The translations under genes were made by a program, and so were the position numbers. The notes beneath the pieces are model-generated. The model did not search any database and was not told the DNA's origin. It worked only from the letters and a program-made list of their open reading frames with translations. From positions 124,001 through 188,000 of the forward strand of contig NZ_SSNI01000008.1 in assembly GCF_010015475.1 (NCBI RefSeq): a DNA stretch of 64,000 bases. Reading direction: 5' to 3'. This document shows positions 16,848 through 24,800 of this stretch, piece by piece (the first letter of the stretch is position 1; each line of letters opens with the position of its first letter). This DNA comes from Pontibacter pamirensis. Its GTDB lineage: Bacteria > Bacteroidota > Bacteroidia > Cytophagales > Hymenobacteraceae.

Positions 16848-17020
16848 TAGATGTTCGTGATGTTGAAATATGAAATAACATTCTGATTAATAATTATATA
16901 AAGCTTTATGTGAACAGTAAAACAAGAAGGTGTGTTTTGTCTGTTTTACGTTTGTTATCTTATAAAATATTTTGTAAGTTACAAATGTAAAGTGCTGAAA
17001 AAGCAAAATAACGCTTTCCT

Positions 17021-17446
17021 ATGGTAGATAGAATAAGGCAACTAATGGATTATAAGGGATTTACCTCTACCCAACTGGCTGATGACATAGAAGTGCCTCG
17101 TGCTATAGTCAGCCATATCCTTAGCGGCAGGAATAAACCGAGTCTGGATGTTATGCTAAAGATTATAAGCTCCTACCGGGAAATAGCCGTCAACTGGCTT
17201 TTGCTTGGAGAAGGTAAGATGCTAAAAGGTTTAGCCTCAGAAAGTAAGCCTGACAAAGCTGCTGCAGCAGCAGAAGAAGTGCAGCCTAAGGCAAGTGCTG
17301 AAACACCAAAACAATCGCCACCACCTGAAAAAGTACAAGAACCATTTCCTCCTGTGAGAGCGCCATTGGCAGACGGTAAAGCCATAGAACAGGTCATGAT
17401 TTTCTACACCGACAAGACCTTTACTTCTTATATGCCTGGAGTTTAG
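17021..17446 (+). CDS. Small XRE-type HTH regulator
   Basis: A 141-residue protein. Residues 1-66 are a helix-turn-helix of the Cro/CI type: DRIRQLMDYKGFTSTQLADD, then VPRAIVSHILSGRNKPSLDV. The block INWLLLGEG-like (AVNWLLLGEGKML) is typical of phage-repressor-like N-termini. The remainder (about 72-141) is Ala/Pro/Glu-rich and probably disordered, ending in a short hydrophobic strand (AIEQVMIFYTDKTFTSYMP). There is no peptidase domain. Repeated TACAAATGTA palindromes upstream suggest it regulates itself. Target genes beyond that are unknown. Confidence 0.85.
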   Translation: MVDRIRQLMDYKGFTSTQLADDIEVPRAIVSHILSGRNKPSLDVMLKIISSYREIAVNWLLLGEGKMLKGLASESKPDKAAAAAEEVQPKASAETPKQSPPPEKVQEPFPPVRAPLADGKAIEQVMIFYTDKTFTSYMPGV

Positions 17447-17821
17447 ACAGGACATAAGAGAGCGGATGGCGCTGTGACAGGGTAGCTTTTTCCATTCTCA
17501 AATGCCTCACACGGAATGGTCGCAACCTGTCCAATCGATCCCGAATCAAATTGTCTGGATCAGAATTTTCAGAATTTGACGTTTGACAAGATGAACATTC
17601 ATCACCATAGCAGTCACTCCTGTATCATCCACAGGCCGATGTAGGGTAGGTTGAGACCATTCGGTACGAGTAGGAGTAATGCGACACCTTTAAGATTTAC
17701 TCTAAAAAACACCTGGCTAAAACCGACGTATAACTCCTGTTTTATAACCTTTCACTCTATGTATTACTAAATGAACCAGAATAAATAGCTGCTTCTTTTG
17801 CAGCTTTTTTTAATTTGCAAC
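17447..17821. other. Intergenic region upstream of the DUF2254 gene
   Basis: About 375 bases with no gene recognised. The only clear structure is a terminator hairpin at its right end (17787-17811). Confidence 0.4.
17787..17811 (+). terminator. Terminator-like hairpin 11 bases before a start codon
   Basis: AGCTGC (17787-17792) and GCAGCT (17800-17805) with a 7-base loop, followed by TTTTTT. It ends 10 bases before the ATG of the DUF2254 gene. It could end read-through from the HTH gene, or act as an attenuator in the DUF2254 leader. Confidence 0.6.
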
Positions 17822-19180
17822 ATGGATAAGATACTGAGTCAACTAAAGTTTGCCTACCAATACATCGTTAACAGCATTGGCTTTTACCCTACACTGATCT
17901 CTATCTTTTTTTTCGCGTTGGCCCTGCTCATGCTCTACTTAGAAGCACAAGGGCTAAGCTCACATTTTAAAGAAGATCTGCCTTTCATGATTATTACGAA
18001 CGGTGAAACGGCAAGACTCATACTAAGCTCCATTACTACCGGCGTTATCTCGCTCACAGTCTTTTCTTTCACGATGGTGATGCTGGTGCTGAACCAGGCA
18101 AGTGCCAATTTTACACCCCGTGTTATTCCCGGTCTCATATCCTATAAATCGAACCAGCGTGTGCTGGGCTTATACCTGGGCACACTCGTTTATACCTTGA
18201 TTATCATGGTGAATGTCAGGGCCGAGTATTATAATAGCTCCCTTCAAGATAACTCGCTTCCCGGCTTTTCCATTTTCCTGGCCATGTGCTTTACCTTCCT
18301 GTGCCTCAGCTTTTTTGTGTACTTCATACATTCTATCTCTCAGACAATTCAAATAGAAAGCATACTTGAAAGTATTCACACGGTTACCCATAAAGAACTT
18401 TCTAAGGCGATAGAAGAGGATAATGGCCCCGAAGTGCCGAATGTATTTGTAAATTCCCATACCTGGCATTACATTGAAAGCCCTAAAACCGGCTACCTGC
18501 AAAGTCTTGACGAACAGGCTGTTCTTGAACTTTGCTGCAAGTATAATGTAGTCCTGGATTTTGAGCTTTCTTTGGGTAACTTTCTGATAGTCGGTATTCC
18601 CTTTGCGCGTATCAACAAGCGCCTCGACAATATGGACGAGTTCAAAGAGAACTTCTTTGAACTGGTGGATTTCTACAGGGAGGAGCGGCCGAGTGTTAAT
18701 TACCTCTTTGGTTTCAAACATATCACAGAAAGTGCCGTGAGGGCGTTGAGTCCTGGAATTAATGACCCCGGAACGGCCATCAAAGCCATTGATTACATCA
18801 CAGACCTCTTTGTGCTTCGGATGCAACTGACTGATCAAAAGGTGTTGTGTGACAAAGACGGTGCTGCCCGCATTCGCTTTCAGCACGAAACGTTTGAGAA
18901 CCTGTATGCTCTTTCCCTGAGCCCGATCCGGCTTTATGGCAAGGGCAGCAGTGTTGTTGTGCTGCGGCTGTTGTACTTGCTGCGCAACCTGTTGTTTAAG
19001 GTGCAGGAGTATCCACATTTAAAGCCTGTACTTTCTCAGGAAGCTGAATTGCTGTTGTTTGATGCTGACGAAGAAATCCATAACCCAGGCGACCGCCAGA
19101 AGATAAATGTGCAGGTGCAGGAGCTGAATAAGATGAACGTACTGTACACTGCCCTGCCCTTGCTTCAGGTGAAGAAGTAG
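17822..19180 (+). CDS. DUF2254 family membrane protein
   Basis: A 452-residue protein from the ATG at 17822; an in-frame TTG 24 bases earlier falls in the terminator hairpin and is rejected. Four hydrophobic segments fall in the first half (about 12-38, 65-95, 112-132, 150-172), followed by a soluble C-terminal half. The block SAVRALSPGINDPGTAIKAID is the family signature. LNQASANFTPRV after the second membrane segment is also typical. The function of the family is not established. The gene lies upstream of a DUF389 remnant and a K+ channel, so a membrane or ion-related theme is possible but unproven. Confidence 0.9.
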   Translation: MDKILSQLKFAYQYIVNSIGFYPTLISIFFFALALLMLYLEAQGLSSHFKEDLPFMIITNGETARLILSSITTGVISLTVFSFTMVMLVLNQASANFTPRVIPGLISYKSNQRVLGLYLGTLVYTLIIMVNVRAEYYNSSLQDNSLPGFSIFLAMCFTFLCLSFFVYFIHSISQTIQIESILESIHTVTHKELSKAIEEDNGPEVPNVFVNSHTWHYIESPKTGYLQSLDEQAVLELCCKYNVVLDFELSLGNFLIVGIPFARINKRLDNMDEFKENFFELVDFYREERPSVNYLFGFKHITESAVRALSPGINDPGTAIKAIDYITDLFVLRMQLTDQKVLCDKDGAARIRFQHETFENLYALSLSPIRLYGKGSSVVVLRLLYLLRNLLFKVQEYPHLKPVLSQEAELLLFDADEEIHNPGDRQKINVQVQELNKMNVLYTALPLLQVKK

Positions 19181-19357
19181 ACGCTTTCCGTTGGCTTTAA
19201 TTCAGGGTTCGGCGCTGATATCATCAGAGCCATGTTAATCTCTCCGCTCATGTCGCTTATCCTGGGCGTGGGCTTATCGGTAGGTATCAACGACCGCGAA
19301 ATGCTGGTGGCCACTAAGCTGCAGCGGGATTCGGTGCAGATTGTCTCTTCTTTTTAA
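19181..19357 (+). pseudogene. Remnant of a DUF389 membrane protein
   Basis: This stretch has no start codon at a sensible place but reads GFGADIIRAMLISPLMSLIL then GVGLSVGINDREMLV before a TAA at 19355. The block closely matches the second conserved membrane motif of DUF389 proteins (IGAMLISPLM-PILGIGL--GIND). It is only about 58 codons, against several hundred for the family. By coincidence or fusion it continues in the same frame as the DUF2254 gene, directly after its stop codon. Confidence 0.6.
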
Positions 19358-19442
19358 GCAGGTCAGCAGCAGGAATGTGTCTGGCTTTAATATCAGCATT
19401 CTTTTCCGTATACTGTAGCAAATAAGCACTATTATCCCATCC

Positions 19443-20258
19443 ATGACGTCAAAAGAGAAAGATAAACTCAAGCATAAGATTTATACCCTCATCTTTGAGG
19501 CAGAAACTCCTGCAGGAAAGGTTTTTGATGTTATTTTATTGCTGCTCATACTGCTGAGTGTGCTGGTTGTTTCCCTGGAGAGCATTGAAGAACTGTCCTA
19601 TCACTACCTTCCGTTTTTTCGGTTTCTGGAGTGGACGTTTACCATCATTTTCACAATTGAGTACGCGCTGCGCATCTATAGCACACCCCGTCCGTTCAAG
19701 TACATTTTCTCCTTTTTTGGAATAGTTGATTTACTTTCCATACTTCCTACTTACCTGAGTCTCATCATATTTGGAAGTCAATCCCTGTTAGTGGTGCGGG
19801 TGCTGCGACTGGTTCGGATTGCGCGCATATTTAAACTGACCAGGTTTATCAATGAAGGGAATGTGCTGTCGAAGGCGCTGCGTGCCAGCATGAACAAAAT
19901 CCTGGTGTTTATTGGGGTAGTTCTCCTGGTGGTGGTCATTGTAGGTTCTATGATGTACCTGATTGAGGGGGAGGCAAGCGGGTTTACCAGCATACCGAAG
20001 AGCATCTACTGGACCATCGTCACCCTGACCACTGTGGGATACGGAGACATTGCGCCTGCAACGCCGCTTGGCCAGATGCTCGCCAGCTGTATTATGATCA
20101 TGGGCTACGGCATCATTGCAGTGCCTACAGGCATTGTTTCCGTGGAACTGGCAAAGTCAGACCGTGAGACTGCCAACACCCGCGTATGCCCCAACTGCCA
20201 CGTAGAAGGGCATCCTGTTGGCGCCAAATACTGCTTTAACTGCGGGTATAAACTTTGA
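19443..20258 (+). CDS. Voltage-gated-type potassium channel with C-terminal zinc ribbon
   Basis: A 271-residue six-helix channel. S1-S3 cover about 27-110, S4 carries regularly spaced arginines (RVLRLVRIARIFKLTRF, about 119-135), and the pore helix leads to the selectivity filter TVGYGD (197-202). S6 follows at about 208-232. The C-terminus is a CPNCHVEG...YCFNCGY zinc ribbon (about 245-269), which is not part of the minimal channel. It conducts K+ across the inner membrane, gated by voltage or by the cytoplasmic ribbon domain. It stands alone. Confidence 0.92.
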   Translation: MTSKEKDKLKHKIYTLIFEAETPAGKVFDVILLLLILLSVLVVSLESIEELSYHYLPFFRFLEWTFTIIFTIEYALRIYSTPRPFKYIFSFFGIVDLLSILPTYLSLIIFGSQSLLVVRVLRLVRIARIFKLTRFINEGNVLSKALRASMNKILVFIGVVLLVVVIVGSMMYLIEGEASGFTSIPKSIYWTIVTLTTVGYGDIAPATPLGQMLASCIMIMGYGIIAVPTGIVSVELAKSDRETANTRVCPNCHVEGHPVGAKYCFNCGYKL

Positions 20259-20439
20259 TTCTGAATGGCGCTACTCTTTCGGACATCCCTACAAGAAAGC
20301 CATCTGCCGGGGATTTCTTGGTTTCCTGGTTGTCGCTCACACTGATTAGTAAATTCGGTTCAGGCTTTGTCCCGGACTGATATGCACGGAACAGCTTCGA
20401 CAGCTATACTTTGCCTTCAATTCGTTTTTAAAAATCAGC

Positions 20440-21591
20440 TCACGCTACTACGATGCGTGGTATGTTCAGTGGCAGCCTTGTCAGTAACTCGTAGTTCAGT
20501 TGCGAGCTGAGTTCGCTGAAAGAGGCGACGGAAATGCTTTGGCTGCCCTGCTTGCCGAGTAGCACCACCTCGTCCTCTTTCTGAACATTTGGTATATCGG
20601 TCACATCCACCATCATCACATTCATATTCACGATGCCGACCACACCCGCCTGTTGCCCCTGGATCAGTACCTGCCCCTGGTTGCTGAGGGAGCGGCTGTA
20701 CCCCCAGGCATACCCGACGGGTACTACCGCCATCACCATATCCCGGGGAGCCTGAAAAGAGGAACCGTAGCCGACGAACTCGCCCTGCGGCACCTGCTTC
20801 AGGCTCATGATGCGGCTTTTCCAATTGATGAGGCGCTGCAAAGGATCTGTTCTGTCTTTTTGCCGGCTCACATACTGGCTGTACACCTCCGGGCTGGGCC
20901 AGAAGCCATACTGCATAATGCCCACCCGTACCATGTCCATGTGCGTGTCCCGGTAACCCATCATCGCTGCCGAACAGGCCGTGTGCGTTTGATTTGGAAC
21001 AAGGCCTCTTTCCTCCAACGCTTGCCGCTGTGCCTGAAAGCTTTGCTGCTGTGCCATTACCCTTTCATGGTTCTGATAACTTTCGGCCCCGGCAAAGTGC
21101 GTACACAGCCCCTGGAGTACCACATGCGGGCGGCATTTCTGCAGGATAGTCTTTAGTTGCTCAAGTTCGGATAGGCTAAATCCGGTCCGGTTCATGCCTG
21201 TTTCCAGTTCGATATGCACGCGTGCTGGCTTGCCAATCTTCTCGGCTGCTTTGGCGGCTTCTGTTAATCTGTCAGGTTCGAAAACAAAAAACTCAATATC
21301 ATGCTGAATCGCCCACTCCAGTTCAGGATTGTCAATATAGCCCATAATCATAATGGTAGCAGGCCTGGGGAGTGCATCCTGCAGCCGCAGTGCCTCATCT
21401 GCACTGAACACAGAAAAATGATCGATACCACATGCCTGTGCCAGTGGCCCAAATACTTCAATACCGTGGCCGTAGGCATTGCCTTTGATGACAGACGAGA
21501 AGGTAACGTTTGGTCCGACCTGCTGCTTCAGGAATCTGATATTGTTTTGAAGTGCTGATTTACTTATTTCGATGTAAGAGGAATGAAACAT
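20440..21591 (-). CDS. alr: Alanine racemase
   Basis: A 383-residue fold-type III PLP enzyme. The PLP lysine is Lys36 in SVIKGNAYGHG. HIELETGMNRTGF carries the substrate-side arginine, LCTHFAGAE the following conserved block, and VPVGYAWGYSR the catalytic tyrosine of the C-terminal barrel. The late motif VNMNVMMVDVT differs slightly from the usual CMD-MMVDVT. It makes D-alanine for peptidoglycan. The M20 amidohydrolase gene lies 6 bases upstream on the same strand, so they form an operon and both may serve cell-wall amino acid metabolism. Confidence 0.93.
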   Translation of the reverse strand: MFHSSYIEISKSALQNNIRFLKQQVGPNVTFSSVIKGNAYGHGIEVFGPLAQACGIDHFSVFSADEALRLQDALPRPATIMIMGYIDNPELEWAIQHDIEFFVFEPDRLTEAAKAAEKIGKPARVHIELETGMNRTGFSLSELEQLKTILQKCRPHVVLQGLCTHFAGAESYQNHERVMAQQQSFQAQRQALEERGLVPNQTHTACSAAMMGYRDTHMDMVRVGIMQYGFWPSPEVYSQYVSRQKDRTDPLQRLINWKSRIMSLKQVPQGEFVGYGSSFQAPRDMVMAVVPVGYAWGYSRSLSNQGQVLIQGQQAGVVGIVNMNVMMVDVTDIPNVQKEDEVVLLGKQGSQSISVASFSELSSQLNYELLTRLPLNIPRIVVA

Positions 21592-21597
21592 AATGTG

Positions 21598-22755
21598 TTA
21601 TACGCTCAGTATTTCTTGTGCAATACGATGGAACATAACTGCTCCTGTTGGGATTAGCTTGTCCGGGAAGTCGTAATCGGAGTGGTGCAACTGTGGTTGT
21701 GCCTTCCCGGACCCGAGCCCGAATAAGGCCCCTTTATACTTCTGTGTGAAGTGCCCGAAATCCTCTGACCATCTAAAAGGGTGTTCAGCTTCCCTCACCT
21801 CCAGGTTCAAATGGTCAGCTGCTCTCTGTATTAACTGCACCGCTTCCGGATGGTTTACCGTGGCAGGGAATTCTTCTGCAAAATGCAGCTTATAACTTAG
21901 CCCATACTTTTCTGCCATACGGGCTACATCCTCTTGTGTTAGCGTCTTAAGCTTTTTGAGATCCGCAGGCTGGTAGGAGCGGAGCGTAGCCATGACTGTA
22001 GCGAAGCCGGGGTTTGTGCCGAAGGCCACCTCACCTAAGCGGGCATGAATGACTGTCAGCAGCGTGAGGTCCTGAAACTGTGCTTTCTGCTGTACTATCT
22101 GGTTGAAGTTCAGTACGATTTTAGCCATCGCCTGCCCGGGGTTTAAACCTTTCTCTGGTTCAGCTGCATGCGAGGATTTCCCCTGCAACTCCACCACCAT
22201 ACCCGTAGAGGCAGCGGCAAAAACATCCTGCCGCACCACCACCTGGTGCATCGGCACTCCCGGCAAATTGTGCAGGGCAAACACATAATCCGGTTGTAAT
22301 GCTAAAAACGCTTCTTCCTGCAGCACATCCCAGGCCCCTGCGCCTGTCTCTTCCGCTGGCTGGTACAACAGTATCACTTTCCCACTCGCGGGTTTGTGCT
22401 GGTGTAAGAGACTTCCCAAACCAGTCAGTATGGTCATGTGTCCGTCGTGGCCGCACTGGTGGCCGATACCTTTCTGCTGTGAAGTGTAAGCCAGATCAGT
22501 TGTTTCTGCTATGGGCAGGGCATCCAACTCCGCCCTGAAGAGCACCACCGGCCCCTCCGGATTTTTGCCATAAAAGACAGCGGCTACGCCAGTACCTCCC
22601 AGGCCAGTCAGTAGCTGGTCAGGATTGTACTGCTGCAGGTGTTGCACAATGCGTTCTGCTGTCTGCTTTTCCTGGCCCGATACCTCCGGGTGCTGGTGCA
22701 GGTCGTGGCGTAACTGGATAAGAGAGGGTAGGTCAGGGAGTTTGTTTTGAAGCAT
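21598..22755 (-). CDS. M20D amidohydrolase (hippurate / N-acyl amino acid hydrolase type)
   Basis: A 385-residue metal-dependent amidohydrolase. The metal-binding region HQCGHDGHMT (Cys101, His103) and PAEETGAGAW (the catalytic and ligand glutamates) are in place, as is the dimerisation block SSHAAEPEKGLNPG. The RHDLHQHPEVSGQE start is typical for the M20D group. Members remove acyl groups from amino acids such as N-acetyl-diaminopimelate or hippurate. It is upstream of alr in the same operon with a 6-base gap, which fits a role in cell-wall precursor supply. The true substrate is not visible. Confidence 0.92.
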   Translation of the reverse strand: MLQNKLPDLPSLIQLRHDLHQHPEVSGQEKQTAERIVQHLQQYNPDQLLTGLGGTGVAAVFYGKNPEGPVVLFRAELDALPIAETTDLAYTSQQKGIGHQCGHDGHMTILTGLGSLLHQHKPASGKVILLYQPAEETGAGAWDVLQEEAFLALQPDYVFALHNLPGVPMHQVVVRQDVFAAASTGMVVELQGKSSHAAEPEKGLNPGQAMAKIVLNFNQIVQQKAQFQDLTLLTVIHARLGEVAFGTNPGFATVMATLRSYQPADLKKLKTLTQEDVARMAEKYGLSYKLHFAEEFPATVNHPEAVQLIQRAADHLNLEVREAEHPFRWSEDFGHFTQKYKGALFGLGSGKAQPQLHHSDYDFPDKLIPTGAVMFHRIAQEILSV

Positions 22756-23141
22756 GGGTGGGTTGTAAAGTAAAAAAGGTTTAGCGGGAATTATATTATA
22801 CCCTTGAGTGTGTTTGTGAATTCTCCCCTAGACGAAAGAGACGTTCCATGCTCTATCTTACTGGCGCAAGTTTTCAAACTTGTATCTATATTGATGTCGT
22901 GTTTGCAACCCGACTGGGTCAGAGGCCCAAGGATAGTAGACCCGAGCAAAAAAGCTCGCGCCATAGACATAGCTAGGTTAACATGGCAATTTCTTCTCTC
23001 AAGGGCTGTGATCAAGACACATTTCCTCATACTCCAAGTTGAAAACTTGAAATATGAGATTGGGCATTTGGGTCTTGTGTCCTAATTGAAGCCCTTGAGA
23101 GAAGGGATCACTGAAAGAACGTTTTAGAAAAGCAACAGCGG
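22756..23141. other. Repeat-filled intergenic region
   Basis: Holds palindromic elements: CAAGTTTTCAAACTTG (22867-22882), CGAGCAAAAAAGCTCG (22943-22958 region) followed by CGCCATAG, and a long inverted repeat at 22993-23104. Short open frames across it are not protein-like. Confidence 0.6.
22993..23104. repeat. 112-bp snap-back repeat element
   Basis: The ends CTTCTCTCAAGGGCT (22993-23007) and AGCCCTTGAGAGAAG (23090-23104) are exact complements. Inside, CTCATACTCCAAGTT and AACTTGAAATATGAG pair around a GAA loop. The whole element can fold back on itself and has no coding capacity. It lies between the M20 and DUF1206 genes. Confidence 0.65.
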
Positions 23142-23972
23142 TTACCTGTAAACCGGCAGATACTTGGCGCGCATAAACATAAACACACCGTAGCAAATCA
23201 GCCCCAAGGCCACAGCGCCGAGCAGATAGGAGCCATAGGAGGCTTCTTCCAGGAAAGCAAATGCTCTGCTGCTGCCTCCGGCCTCCTGCGCGTTGGAATG
23301 CAGGGCTGCCTGTAGAAACATATAGCCAATCACCAGCCAAACGATGCCGCGTGCTATAAAACCGGCCATACCGGCGCGAATCATCGTGTCTTCCACGTCA
23401 TTCTTCAGGCCCGTGCTCCGGATCTTCTTCTTATAATCCTCAGAGTATCCATGGTAAATCTGGTATAGCCCGGCTATCATAGTGCCCACTGCCACAATGC
23501 CTACCAGCCACTGGCCGAAGGGTTGCTGCAAAAGCTCACTGGCCAGGGTTTGGCGGGAATCGCCACCGCTGCCTCCGCCGTTTCCCAAAGCCATATTTGC
23601 TGCCAGGTATGCCAAACCAGCATATATCAATCCGCTGAAGGCATAGCGCAGGCGTTTGGCTATACCTTTGGCGTCGGAGCCCTCGTGTTCAGTATCCTGT
23701 ATTGCCTGTATAAAGCGCCAGAGCACATAACACGCCAAGCCTGCTGCCACTATTCCTAGAAGCCACTTGCCGAAAGGCTGCTCCAGTATAAATTGAAAGG
23801 TACCTGATCTATCCGCACCTTCAGTAGACTGCCCTCCAAGCTCGAAAGCAGACATAAAGGCAAGGACACCAATCAGGCAGTACACCACACCTTTGGCACT
23901 TAACCCGAATTTAGCAAAGTTCTCCACCCACTGTGGGGGAGCGGACGGTACTTGTGTTGAAATATCAGCCAT
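23142..23972 (-). CDS. DUF1206 family membrane protein
   Basis: A 276-residue protein with three repeats of a two-helix unit, as expected for DUF1206: segments near FGLSAKGVVYCLIGVLAF, LLGIVAAGLACYVLWRFIQ, RLRYAFSGLIYAGLAYLA, WLVGIVAVGTMIAGLYQIY, FIARGIVWLVIGYMFLQAA and LLGAVALGLICYGVFMFM. The first helix of each pair begins with a small-residue and glycine pattern (A-G-VY). The role of the family is unknown. It is transcribed alone from an 828-base repeat-rich spacer. Confidence 0.9.
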   Translation of the reverse strand: MADISTQVPSAPPQWVENFAKFGLSAKGVVYCLIGVLAFMSAFELGGQSTEGADRSGTFQFILEQPFGKWLLGIVAAGLACYVLWRFIQAIQDTEHEGSDAKGIAKRLRYAFSGLIYAGLAYLAANMALGNGGGSGGDSRQTLASELLQQPFGQWLVGIVAVGTMIAGLYQIYHGYSEDYKKKIRSTGLKNDVEDTMIRAGMAGFIARGIVWLVIGYMFLQAALHSNAQEAGGSSRAFAFLEEASYGSYLLGAVALGLICYGVFMFMRAKYLPVYR

Positions 23973-24800
23973 TTTCTTATAATTTAATTTTTCATAGATT
24001 CTACCTCTCTTACAGGTAAAATGTTTTTTTCGTTGTACAGCTTTATACCTAGACGCTATAGCGGTATATACATACGAACGGCAGACAAATAGAAAGAAGT
24101 TGTATTTTGATTTGGCTGTACTTTAGAAGAAAGGAAAGGCATTGATTGGGAAAAAACTGATAACGTTATCTAGATGAAGCGGCCAGAGGCCGTGTAATAG
24201 TTAACACGATCGTAGACGCTCGCGCCATAGTTTTGGCATTCTGATTGCATTAGGATGACCCCTGCCTTTTGCGTTTTACTTAGTCCCAGCGGGACGACCT
24301 GTAATAGCCAGAAGTCTCAAAACACAACTAGTTCCAGAGGAGCGGCTTGTTGAGTATCAGGGAAGCCCGCTTCCTTTTAGCTGAAAAATCAAGTTGCGAT
24401 GAATATTTTTGTAGCTGAAATAAACCCACCCCTTACCACTCTGAGGAGGGGAGTCTTTATTATAGGCTAAATTCCCCTTTTGGAAGGGGCAATGTCGTCA
24501 ACTTTAGCTTCTTTTGTCATTTCGAACGCTGTGAGAAATCTGAAATATTGTGGGGTAATGAAATAACACAGATTTCTCACAGCTTCGCTGGCTCTTTTCG
24601 GCTCGCGCCTCAAGAATGTTCGAAATGACAGTTTAGCCACAGTTTCCTTTAGTTGACGGTATTGGGAGTAGGAGTGGGCCTTCAACGGAATTGAAATCTG
24701 CACACCGCAACTTGAGCTAAAAGTGAAGAAAGAATCTATACAAGCTTGCTGTCCCGCTGGAGCTAAGACTTAGCCTTACATTTGCAGACAACAACTCTTA
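23973..24800. other. Repeat-rich intergenic region with MITE-like copy
   Basis: No gene. From left to right it has GGCC/GGCC and GCTCGCGCCATAG repeat words (24181-24230), a CTTTTAGCT...TCAAGTTGCG arm (24374-24398) with its complement at 24706-24723, a CCCCTTTTGGAAGGGG palindrome (24474-24489), and a MITE-like element at 24490-24664 nested inside. Confidence 0.6.
24490..24664. mobile_element. MITE-like element, copy A (about 175 bp)
   Basis: Terminal inverted repeats CAATGTCGTCAACTTTAG (left) and CTTTAGTTGACGGTATTG (right) differ at four positions. Inside, TGTCATTTCGAAC pairs with GTTCGAAATGACA, and AGAAATCTG with CAGATTTCT. A second copy at 29979-30156 is about 92% identical by my own alignment. 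A 78-codon open frame crossing it has no start or neighbourhood that supports a gene. Confidence 0.75.

Larger units (their letters stand above)
16449..17020. other. Long AT-rich upstream region of the HTH gene
   Basis: About 570 bases with no gene. It holds a 34-base palindrome with two inverted DnaA-box-like sequences (16636-16669), a 32-base imperfect palindrome (16816-16847) and a further copy of the TACAAATGTA word at 16980-16989. The listed sites are described separately. Confidence 0.5.

Noticed and set aside
18170..19018. 282-codon minus-strand frame opposite the DUF2254 gene
   Set aside because: Fully antisense to a well-supported gene; the translation lacks recognisable motifs.
22791..23085. 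Small open frames in both strands upstream of the DUF1206 gene
   Set aside because: They lie across the palindromic repeats, and their translations follow the repeat sequence.
24467..24703. 78-codon minus-strand open frame (FRTFLRREPKRASEAVRNL)
   Set aside because: It lies almost wholly within MITE-like copy A, and its sequence follows the repeat, not a gene. No promoter or protein-like context.
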